Below are positions 32,295 to 39,675 of a stretch of 64,000 nt of DNA, piece after piece. A program made the translations under genes and the position numbers. A model generated the notes under the pieces. That model did no database searches and was not told the DNA's origin. It worked only from the letters and a program-made list of their open reading frames with translations. Every line of letters starts with the position of its first letter. The first letter of the stretch is position 1. Origin of the DNA: Tepidamorphus sp. (GTDB lineage: Bacteria; Pseudomonadota; Alphaproteobacteria; Rhizobiales; Tepidamorphaceae); contig JANQKY010000045.1 of the NCBI GenBank assembly GCA_028280885.1, forward strand, positions 124,001-188,000, read 5' to 3'.

Positions 32295-34286
32295 ATGAAC
32301 AGCATCCGGTTTCATCTCTCCTTTGCCTTGGTCGTGGTGCTGGTCGCCGTCCTGGCCTTCGTCTCCTTCCGCACCGCCGACCGCGCCGAGGACCTGATCG
32401 TCCCGGAAATCGGCCAGAAGGCGGAGACGGCCGCCCGATCGGTGGCAAGCCTCGTCGAGCGCGGGCTCGCCGTCGGTATCCCGCTCAATGAACTGGTGGG
32501 GCTCGACACCTACCTGTCCGGCGTCGTCGAGAAGAATGTCGGCCTGTCGCGGATCGCGATCCTCGGCCCGGACGGCGAACCGCTCTATGCGGCCGGCACC
32601 GGGACAGCGCTTGAGGGCGCGCGGGTTCCGATCACGCCGGGAGACACAGGCGCAGACGCTGCGGATACGTCCGTCCAGGTCGTCATCGACCTCGATCCGG
32701 CCTATGCGAGCAGCGTCGTCTACAGGCTCTGGATCGACCTGGCGATCGTCATGGTGGTCACCGCGCTGGTCGCGCTGGAACTGGTCTATATCAGCTTCGG
32801 CGTTGGCGTTTACGGTGCGATCGAGGGCATGGAACTGCGCCTGCAGTCGCTCAGGCGCGGCGATCTGAGCGCCCATCAGCCGGTCGAGGCGGCAAGCGTC
32901 TTCGGCCGGCTGGCCGGCCGGTTCGATGCCCGGCTTAACGCGCTGACGGAGCGGTTCCGATCGGCGCTCTCGGCGGCACGCCGGCGCGGCGACGCGGTGG
33001 TCGAGGCAGCGCTCGGTACGCTGCGCAAGCAGTACCGGCTCGGCGAACTGTTCGGCGCCTCGCCCGTCACCGTGGTTGCCGTGCGTGCGCCGCTCTTCGT
33101 CTTCATGCTGGCCGAGGAACTGACCCGCCCGTTCCTGCCGATCTATATCCAGCGCCTGTCTTCGCCGATCGCCGGCCTGTCGCCTGAGGTGGTGATCAGC
33201 CTGCCGATGGTCGTCTTCCTGGCAATCGTCGCGCTCGCCCAGCCGCTGCTCGGCACGGTGACGGAGCGCACCGGCCGCAGGCGGGCGATGATGACCGGCG
33301 CGGCGCTTGGCGCGGCCGGCTATGTCGCGACCGCCTTCGCCTTCGACCTGCTCGGCCTGACGATCGCCCGCGCCGTCACCGCCGTCGGCTTCGCCTTCGT
33401 CTTCGTCGCAGCCCAGGGCTTCGTCATCGATTCGACCAGTTCGCGCCAGCGCACCCGCGGCATGGCCGTCTTCGTCGGGGCGATCCTCGTCGCCGGCATG
33501 TGCGGCCCGCCGATCGGCGGCATCCTGGCCGACCGGCTCGGCATGTCGGCGGCCTTCATCGCCGCCGGCGTGCTGGCCGCGGCAAGCCTGATCCTGACTG
33601 CGCTGTCGCTGCCGCGCGTCGACCGCGACAAGACGCGGGCGCCGATGATCCACTGGCGCGATTTCGCCCTGACGCTGGGCACCTACCGGTTGGCAGGGCT
33701 GTTCTTCCTGTGCGCGCTGCCGGCCAAGGTGATCCTGGTCGCGGTGTGCTTCTTCCTGGTGCCGCTGCATCTGGAGGCGCTCGGCAACGATCCGGCCACG
33801 ATCGGCCGCATGCTGATGATCTATCCGCTCGCCATGGTGGTCCTGGTGCCGCTGTTTGCAAGCTTCGCCGACAGGGTCGAGCGGCGCGGACTGCTGGTCA
33901 CTTTAGGGGGATTGATCGCCGGCGCGGGCGCGCTGCTGATGACCATCGGCGCCGACAACATCTATGTCATCGCCGTGATGCTGCTCGTCCTTGGCATCGG
34001 CCAGGCGATGAGCATCACGCCGCAATCGGCCCTGGTCGGCGAATACGGCGCCCCTCTCGCGGGCAAGGTCAACGAAAGCTCGCTCTACGGCATCTTCCGG
34101 CTGATCGAGCGGATCGGCAACGCGCTCGGGCCGATCATCGCAGGCGCCTTGCTCGGCCTCTACGGCTTTGCGACGACGGCGATCCTGATCGGTGCTATCG
34201 TCGCGGCAGGCGCGGTCGTCTTCGGGCTGACGGTCGCGGTGCGGCGCGAGGCCGGCGGCGCGGAGATCGAGGGCAACACGGCATGA
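32295..34286 (+). CDS. Sensor-MFS fusion, copy 2 (plus strand)
   Basis: This 663-residue protein begins with a sensor unit: helix 7-23, a periplasmic module with ERGLAVGIPLNELVGLDTYLSG and GPDGEPLYAAG, helix about 150-172 and a HAMP-like coiled linker to about residue 260. An MFS transporter domain of twelve helices follows, with a recognisable loop TERTGRRRAMMTGAALGA, a DSTSSRQRTRG segment and the second-half FADRVERRGLL motif. The transporter half is better preserved than in copy 1. It overlaps the following periplasmic-protein gene by four bases (ATGA). A signal-gated exporter or a transport-coupled sensor are both possible; substrate unknown. Confidence 0.8.
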   Translation: MNSIRFHLSFALVVVLVAVLAFVSFRTADRAEDLIVPEIGQKAETAARSVASLVERGLAVGIPLNELVGLDTYLSGVVEKNVGLSRIAILGPDGEPLYAAGTGTALEGARVPITPGDTGADAADTSVQVVIDLDPAYASSVVYRLWIDLAIVMVVTALVALELVYISFGVGVYGAIEGMELRLQSLRRGDLSAHQPVEAASVFGRLAGRFDARLNALTERFRSALSAARRRGDAVVEAALGTLRKQYRLGELFGASPVTVVAVRAPLFVFMLAEELTRPFLPIYIQRLSSPIAGLSPEVVISLPMVVFLAIVALAQPLLGTVTERTGRRRAMMTGAALGAAGYVATAFAFDLLGLTIARAVTAVGFAFVFVAAQGFVIDSTSSRQRTRGMAVFVGAILVAGMCGPPIGGILADRLGMSAAFIAAGVLAAASLILTALSLPRVDRDKTRAPMIHWRDFALTLGTYRLAGLFFLCALPAKVILVAVCFFLVPLHLEALGNDPATIGRMLMIYPLAMVVLVPLFASFADRVERRGLLVTLGGLIAGAGALLMTIGADNIYVIAVMLLVLGIGQAMSITPQSALVGEYGAPLAGKVNESSLYGIFRLIERIGNALGPIIAGALLGLYGFATTAILIGAIVAAGAVVFGLTVAVRREAGGAEIEGNTA

Positions 34287-35311
34287 GACGCAGAGATTTC
34301 CTGATCGCCGCGGCCGGCGGCACGGCCGCCCTGATGACGGGGAAGGCACTGACGGGGAAGGCGCTGGCGAAAGGCACCCCCGACGACCCGTTCCGGATCT
34401 ACCGCATCACCTATCGCGGCCGCACGCCGGTCGAGGAGGGCTTCGACACCTATATGGCCGCCAACGGCATTTCGGTCGACTTCATCGAACGCGATGCCGC
34501 CCGCGACACCTCGAAACTGCCCGGCTTCGTCGAGGAGATCCGCGAGCTGCAGCCCGACCTGGTCTATACCTGGGGCACCGGCGTCACGCTGGGCGCGGCG
34601 GGCAAGTTCGATGCCGACAATCCGGCCGACTACATCACCGACATCCCGATCGTCTTCGCGCTCGTCTCCGCGCCGGTGAAGTCGGGGCTGGTGCCGAGCC
34701 GCGAAAACCCCGGCCGCAACCTGACCGGCGCCGTCCATGTCGTGCCGACGGAAACGCAGCTTCGCGCCATGGCCTCCTACCGGCCGTTCACCAAGCTCGG
34801 CGTCCTCTACACGCCGACGGAGCCGAATTCGGTCGCCATCGTCGAGGAACTCGGCCGGCTGAAGGATACGCTCGGCTTCGAACTGATCACCCGCACCTTC
34901 CGCATCGGCGACGACGGCAAGCCGACCGCCGACGGCGTCGAGACCCTGATCGGCGAGATCAAGGCCGACGGCGCCGAGTGGCTCTATCTTCTGCCGGACA
35001 CGTTCCTGGGCACCGTCTATGACCGCGTCGCGCCGGCAGCGCTTGCCGAGAAGCTGCCGACCTTCGGCGCCGCCGAACTCGCCGTGCGCCAGGGCGGGGC
35101 GCTGGTCGCGCTCGTCAGCCGCTACTATTCGGTCGGCCAGCTCGCCGCCTCCAAGGCGATCGCGATCCTCACCGAAAACACCGCCCCGCGCGACATTCCG
35201 ATCGAGACGCTGAGCCGCTTCTCGCTGATCATCAACATGGATATCGCCAGGCAGCTTGAACTCTATCCGCCGATCGAGATGCTCAACTACGCCGAAGTCA
35301 TCACCGGTTGA
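34283..35311 (+). CDS. ABC_sub_bind family periplasmic binding protein
   Basis: This 342-residue protein carries a Tat-type leader (MRRRDFLIAAAGG) and a two-lobed binding-protein fold of the ABC_sub_bind (PF04392) type. Hallmarks are the YRGRTPVEEGF start, YTWGTGVTLGAAG, PIVFALVSAPVKSGLV, NLTGAVHVVPTETQL, and the LGVLYTPTEPNSVAIVEEL lobe with the later GGALVALVSRYYSVGQLAASKA segment. Homologues bind amino acids or related ligands. No ABC permease or ATPase is encoded with it, so it more likely presents a ligand to the sensor proteins beside it. It is coupled to the sensor-MFS gene by an ATGA overlap. Confidence 0.85.
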   Translation: MRRRDFLIAAAGGTAALMTGKALTGKALAKGTPDDPFRIYRITYRGRTPVEEGFDTYMAANGISVDFIERDAARDTSKLPGFVEEIRELQPDLVYTWGTGVTLGAAGKFDADNPADYITDIPIVFALVSAPVKSGLVPSRENPGRNLTGAVHVVPTETQLRAMASYRPFTKLGVLYTPTEPNSVAIVEELGRLKDTLGFELITRTFRIGDDGKPTADGVETLIGEIKADGAEWLYLLPDTFLGTVYDRVAPAALAEKLPTFGAAELAVRQGGALVALVSRYYSVGQLAASKAIAILTENTAPRDIPIETLSRFSLIINMDIARQLELYPPIEMLNYAEVITG

Positions 35312-35330
35312 CGCAACGGAGGAGACGGTC

Positions 35331-36044
35331 GTGACGGCGGAGCCAGTCGGGGCGGAACGGCCCGATATCGAACATCCCCGGATCGAATGGCGCCCGCTTT
35401 CGCCGAACGATGCGGCAATCGTCCACGCGCTGCACATGGCGGCCGTCGCAAAGGCCGGGCGCCCGGATCTGATCCGGCCGGAAACGCTCGAATTCTTCGA
35501 AAGGATCCTGACCGGCGGCGGCCGGATCCTCGGGCTCGACGACGACCGGGGGCTGCTCGCCTATGGCGTCCTGCAATGGGACCTGCCGCCGGAAGAGGAT
35601 CTGCGGCCGCTGTTCGGGCTGTCGCCCGCTGCACCCTTCGCCAAGCTCGCCGGCGCCGCCGTCCGCCCGGACCATTGGGGCCACGGCCTGCAGGAATCCG
35701 TCATCGCAGCGCGGCTGGATCTCGCAGGCTCCCTGGGCCTCAGCCATCTCTACGCCACCTCCGCGCCCGGCAACTGGCGCAGCTGGGCCAATCTGCTCAA
35801 CCAGGGGCTGGTGATCCGCGCGCTGATCGAACAATACGGCGGGGCTTTGCGGTACATCTTCTACCGCGACCTCGAGCACCCCGATGCGCCGGAGCAGGGC
35901 GATGCGATTTGGGTCGATGTCGGCGATACGGATCGCCAGCGGCGGCTGATCGCGGCGGGAGCGTTCGGCTGCGCCTGGCGCCGATCCGGCGGGCGCAGCT
36001 TCGACATCCTCTATTCGCAGGGGCAGGGGCGCTCCGGTGATTGA
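35331..36044 (+). CDS. GNAT-like acetyltransferase
   Basis: This 237-residue cytosolic protein has a GNAT-like fold: AVRPDHWGHGLQESVIAARLDLAGSLGLSHLYATSAPGN, with the acetyl-CoA loop WGHGLQ in place of the usual RxxGxG. The start is a GTG at 35331 with a GGAGGAG ribosome site 6 bases away, preferred over an overlapping upstream start at 35256. It follows the binding-protein gene by 19 bases and overlaps the alanine racemase by 8 bases, so all belong to one operon. Substrate is unknown; amino-acid or peptide N-acetylation is an inference from context only. Confidence 0.72.
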   Translation: MTAEPVGAERPDIEHPRIEWRPLSPNDAAIVHALHMAAVAKAGRPDLIRPETLEFFERILTGGGRILGLDDDRGLLAYGVLQWDLPPEEDLRPLFGLSPAAPFAKLAGAAVRPDHWGHGLQESVIAARLDLAGSLGLSHLYATSAPGNWRSWANLLNQGLVIRALIEQYGGALRYIFYRDLEHPDAPEQGDAIWVDVGDTDRQRRLIAAGAFGCAWRRSGGRSFDILYSQGQGRSGD

Positions 36045-37191
36045 AGCCGCGAAGTCAGCACCGGCTGACACCGCGCCGGTGTGGAGAGGAGATACCAGGC
36101 CGCGGCTTGAGATCGACCTTGCGGCGATCCGGGCGAACTTTCGGTCTATGCGGTCGCGCTACACCGGCCGCGAGCTGTCGGCCGTGGTGAAGTCGGATGC
36201 CTATGGTCTCGGCCTGGAAGCGATCGTGCCGGTTCTCGCCGACGCCGGCTGCCGGTCCTTCTGGGTCAACGATCTCGGCGAGGCGCTGCGGCTTAAGGCC
36301 GTCCTGCCCTCGGCGGTCTTGCGCGAGACGACCGTCTACACGCTGTTCGGCCTTGGCGGCGCGACCCCCGGGGATTTCGAGCAGGCGGCCGTGGTCCCCG
36401 TGCTCGCAAGCCTCGACGAGGTCTGGCAATGCGGGGGGCACGCTAGGCGGTCCGGGCGGCGGATGGCGGTGGCGATCCAGCTCGATACCGGTCTTGGCCG
36501 CCTCGGCCTGACGGCGGACGATGTCGATCGCCTTGGCGGAGACCACCTTGCACCGCTCGACATCCGCTGCTGGGTGACGCATCTGGCCGCCTTCGATTGC
36601 CCGGACGATCCGATGAACGACCGCCAGCGCCGGATGCTTCTCGATCTTACGGCGCGGCTGCCGCAGGCACCGGTCAGCCTGGCGTCCTCCTCGGGCGTCT
36701 TCATGGGGCCGGACTGGCATTTCGACATCGCCCGGATCGGCAGCGCGCTCTACGGCGTGCAGACGTCGTCGCGCTGGCAGGAGGGGCTCGTGCCCTGCTA
36801 CCGGCTGCTGGCGCCGGTCCTGCGTGTCGCCGATATGCCGGCCGGCGCCAGGGTCGGCTATCGCGGCACGACCGCGCTCACGCGGCCCTCGCGGATCGCC
36901 ACGCTGGCGCTCGGCTACGGCGACGGCCTGCCGCAGGGCTTCGTGACGGCCGGGCTCGCCTTCCTTTCGGGCGAAGCGCTCCCTTTCGTGGGGGGCATGG
37001 CGATGAACCTGACCATGGTCGATGTCACCGACCTGCTGGACGGTGCGGTCGGACCGGGAACGCAGATGGAAATCCTCGGGCCCCGGCAGACGATCGACAG
37101 CCTTGCCGACGCGCTCGGCTGCGCGCCGAACGTGCTGCTTACGCAGGTCGGCGCCGGCTGCGCGCATCGCTATTTAGGGACCGGTGGCTAG
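36037..37191 (+). CDS. alr: Alanine racemase-type PLP enzyme
   Basis: This 384-residue fold-type III PLP enzyme interconverts L- and D-alanine or a related amino acid. The PLP lysine lies in AVVKSDAYGLG (Lys52), the conserved GSALYG near residue 238 and the second catalytic tyrosine in GYRGTTAL (Tyr275) are present, and the C-terminal part retains the family beta-domain. The start is a GTG overlapping the acetyltransferase stop. The Asp/Glu acidic end and length match Alr. It ends tail to tail with the STAS gene, overlapping by 4 bases (CTAG). A role in making the D-amino-acid signal sensed here is a hypothesis. Confidence 0.88.
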   Translation: MIEAAKSAPADTAPVWRGDTRPRLEIDLAAIRANFRSMRSRYTGRELSAVVKSDAYGLGLEAIVPVLADAGCRSFWVNDLGEALRLKAVLPSAVLRETTVYTLFGLGGATPGDFEQAAVVPVLASLDEVWQCGGHARRSGRRMAVAIQLDTGLGRLGLTADDVDRLGGDHLAPLDIRCWVTHLAAFDCPDDPMNDRQRRMLLDLTARLPQAPVSLASSSGVFMGPDWHFDIARIGSALYGVQTSSRWQEGLVPCYRLLAPVLRVADMPAGARVGYRGTTALTRPSRIATLALGYGDGLPQGFVTAGLAFLSGEALPFVGGMAMNLTMVDVTDLLDGAVGPGTQMEILGPRQTIDSLADALGCAPNVLLTQVGAGCAHRYLGTGG

Positions 37192-37526
37192 CCACCCGAG
37201 ATCGAGCGCACGGCCGCCTCGCGGTCGTCGAAAATCCCGAACAGCTTGGCAAAGCCGCTCACCTGGAACACCTCGAGCACCGGCGGCGCCATGTTCGACA
37301 GCGCCAGCGGCACGCCGCTCGCCTTGCTGAGCTTGGCCGCCTTCAGCAGGACGCGCAGGCCGGCGCTGGAGATATAGACCAGCTCGGCGAAGTCCACGAC
37401 CACCCCCTTCGCCGATTCGAATTTCGGCAGGAGCGCGGCTTCGGCGTCGGGCGCCGTGTTGATGTCGATGCGGCCGACCGGCACGACGACCGATATGCCG
37501 TCCAGATCCTCTTCGCGGATGTCCAA
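37188..37526 (-). CDS. STAS-domain anti-sigma factor antagonist
   Basis: This 112-residue protein is a stand-alone STAS domain of the SpoIIAA/RsbV type. The phosphorylatable serine lies in VYISSAGLRVLL (Ser53 or Ser54), and GRIDINTAPDAE near the N-terminus is typical. In partner switching the dephosphorylated form captures the anti-sigma kinase. Directly upstream (10 bases) is the RsbW-like fusion kinase; the phosphatase is at 26.5 kb. It overlaps alr convergently by 4 bases. Length and composition are standard for the family. Confidence 0.92.
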   Translation of the reverse strand: MDIREEDLDGISVVVPVGRIDINTAPDAEAALLPKFESAKGVVVDFAELVYISSAGLRVLLKAAKLSKASGVPLALSNMAPPVLEVFQVSGFAKLFGIFDDREAAVRSISGG

Positions 37527-37535
37527 GGTGGTCTC

Positions 37536-39245
37536 CTATTGCGATACGATGCGTTTGCGCAGGATGGTCTCGTTGCGTCCGTCTCGCCGGGTATACGACA
37601 CCGAATCCATCATCTGGCGGACAAAGTGAATGCCCAGCCCGCCGATCGGCCGGTCTTCGAGGTCGGCCTCGAGGTCGGGAGGCTGAAGCGTCGTCGGATC
37701 GAAGGCGATGCCGGTATCGCTGACCGTGATCGTCAGGCCGTTCTCGTCCAGCGCCAGGTGCACCACGATGTCCGGTATCCGGCTTCCCTCGACACCGTAG
37801 CTCATCACGTTGGCGAGCAATTCGTCGACGGCCAGGTTGACCGCCTGCACGGTTGCCTCGCCGATGGCATGAACGGCGCAGAAGGCCTCGATCCGCGCGG
37901 CCACGCGGGCGATCTCTGCGGTATCGCAGGGCACTTCGATACGCATCTGCATCGGCGGATTATCCTCAATCGCCGACAATACATCGGCTGGCCGCTCGAT
38001 CCACTCTGCCGCCTCCCGGTCCTCGAGGAAATAGATATCCTCGCTGCCGAACTGTTTCGACAGGGATTTCCGGCCGAGATAGAGGACGTCGTAGCGCGGC
38101 GCGTAGGTTGTGCCGGTCTGGCGCGCCTCGTCGGCAAGCTGCGCCATCTCGGCCTTGAGCAGGGCGACGAAGGGCTGCGAGGCGCAGATCCCGCCGGGGA
38201 TCGCGATCGGCTCGATGCGGGCGGCGCGGTTGACGTGATGGCCGAAGATCATGCTGCGCCCGGTCAGCGGATGCAGGCCGACAAAGACCGGCCCGGCATG
38301 CAGCGCGACGCGGAAGCGCGGCCGGCGGCTCAGGCCGAACCCGGCCGGATCGATGCTCAGCACCGCCTCGGTGAGCGCGGAGGCGTAGTCGGCCAGGTCA
38401 TGCGCCGTCCCGGCCGCCGTGTGCACCGCATCGCCCCAGGTGTTGATCAGGATCGGCGCCTTGGCGCGCGCCTCCACCTGCTGCTGGACCTCGGCGAGGA
38501 AATCGAACAGCAGCGGAATCTCGTGGTCCTCGAACTGCGTGTAGGTCGCGATATCGGCGAACAGGATCGCCCGGATCGCGCGCGGGCTGACGCCCATCTC
38601 GAGATCGAAGGTGTCAAGATCGAACAGGTCGATATCGTCGAGGTCCGGCGTTTCGGTCTCCGGAAGGCCGGCGTCGACCCGCAACTCGTCGAGATCGACG
38701 ATCGACAGGTGCGACAGTTCCGACCACTGGTCCATGAAATCGGCGGGGCTGCCCGGCTCGAGCGGCGCCGTCGGGCTCCACAGGAGCATCAGATGCGGGG
38801 CGAGCCCGAGCCGCTCGCCGCGCAGCCGCGCCATGCCCTGCAGCATCTGGTTGTTGAAGCGCACCAGCGTGTCGTCGCCGAGCAGCCGCTCCTCGCAACT
38901 GACCGTGACGCTGGCCGCTTTCGCGCAGAGCCGGTCGAAGCGCCCCAACCAGTCGCCCCCGGTCCAGTCGCCCTCGGCCGGTTCGATATACTGGCTGATG
39001 AAATCCGCGCGCTCGCAGGGCAGAAACAGGTGCAACTCGCCGCCGAGATCGACGAAGGCCTCGCCGAAGACGATATCGCCGCCGGCGGCCGCCGATGAAT
39101 AGCCGATCAGCGCGCCGAGCTCGGTGATCCGGTCGCGCACGGCCTGTTTCAGCATCGGTTCCAGCGCCGGCGGGAAATAGCCGGTCCTGCTTGCCTGATC
39201 GATGCGCTGGCCCGCGCACAGGATGATCCGCGCCGGTTCCTTCAA
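37536..39245 (-). CDS. SLOG - class III cyclase homology - RsbW-like ATPase fusion
   Basis: This 569-residue protein joins three domains. Residues 1-165 look like a Rossmann-type SLOG domain (GYSSAAAGGDIVFGEAFVDLGGELHLFLPC). Residues 222-360 form a class III nucleotidyl cyclase homology domain with both metal aspartates (FADIATYTQ, Asp231; WGDAV, Asp272) and the VNRAARIE Asn339/Arg343 pair. The purine-specifying lysine and aspartate are replaced (Asn268, Met332). Residues 435-566 form an RsbW/SpoIIAB-like HATPase (DELLANVMSYG, SDTGIAFDP, GGLGIHFV). It precedes the STAS gene by 10 bases. It probably phosphorylates that STAS protein; whether the cyclase domain is catalytic is open. Confidence 0.85.
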   Translation of the reverse strand: MKEPARIILCAGQRIDQASRTGYFPPALEPMLKQAVRDRITELGALIGYSSAAAGGDIVFGEAFVDLGGELHLFLPCERADFISQYIEPAEGDWTGGDWLGRFDRLCAKAASVTVSCEERLLGDDTLVRFNNQMLQGMARLRGERLGLAPHLMLLWSPTAPLEPGSPADFMDQWSELSHLSIVDLDELRVDAGLPETETPDLDDIDLFDLDTFDLEMGVSPRAIRAILFADIATYTQFEDHEIPLLFDFLAEVQQQVEARAKAPILINTWGDAVHTAAGTAHDLADYASALTEAVLSIDPAGFGLSRRPRFRVALHAGPVFVGLHPLTGRSMIFGHHVNRAARIEPIAIPGGICASQPFVALLKAEMAQLADEARQTGTTYAPRYDVLYLGRKSLSKQFGSEDIYFLEDREAAEWIERPADVLSAIEDNPPMQMRIEVPCDTAEIARVAARIEAFCAVHAIGEATVQAVNLAVDELLANVMSYGVEGSRIPDIVVHLALDENGLTITVSDTGIAFDPTTLQPPDLEADLEDRPIGGLGIHFVRQMMDSVSYTRRDGRNETILRKRIVSQ

Positions 39246-39675
39246 GCCTGCCTCCGATGGGTCTCGGTGTCCTCTGGCCGCACCGGAGTATCCTATAGCC
39301 GAGCTTCGTTCACGAATTCACTACAAGGCCGGGACCCGTGGCGGCTGCCCCGTGCGCCAGCCGGTGCGTGCGTCGTTGTCGTCCGGTTTCGGTCGGAACG
39401 TCATGGTCACTGAAATCGTAACGTGTAGCGATAGCCGTAGCAGCTATCGGTGAGTGATCGTAACCGGATAACTAATAGTCGGCTTCTTAAAATAATCGCA
39501 TTTTGAATCAAGGATAGAATGATTGGCAATAAACAAGACTTTGCCGACTATATTTAAATTATCCAAAAACCCACAGATAAATGCGATTGCTATCCTTGCG
39601 TGAGGTTCGTTAACCGTTATCCTTGTGGTGAGGCCGATTACACTCGTTTCAAGATCAACGGAGAGGCAACACCCT
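39246..39675. other. AT-richer gap with interleaved inverted repeats
   Basis: The 430 bases between the kinase-fusion gene and the beta-helix gene are non-coding. From about 39420 the base composition drops toward AT. The gap contains a GATAGC/GCTATC hairpin (39430-39448), the interleaved inverted repeats at 39466-39622, and a direct repeat of ATCCTTG...GTGAGG with 27-base period (39592 and 39619). The last bases carry the ribosome site GGAGAGG of the next gene. Confidence 0.65.
39466..39622. repeat. Four interleaved inverted-repeat pairs upstream of the beta-helix gene
   Basis: GGATAAC (39466-39472) pairs with GTTATCC (39616-39622); ATAGTCGGC (39475-39483) with GCCGACTAT (39543-39551); AATCGCATTT (39494-39503) with AAATGCGATT (39579-39588); CAAGGATAG (39509-39517) with CTATCCTTG (39590-39598). 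The inner three pairs are in the order C A B C' A' B', so they cross rather than nest, which would make a pseudoknot-like rather than simple hairpin structure if they pair in RNA. Confidence 0.6.

Noticed and set aside
31440-33770. Minus-strand 776-codon frame
   Set aside because: It is antisense to the sensor and sensor-MFS genes and shows charged shadow composition, no start context and no motif.
36597-39098. Plus-strand 833-codon frame
   Set aside because: It runs through alr in another frame and antisense to the STAS and kinase fusion genes. Shadow-type composition and absence of domains rule it out.
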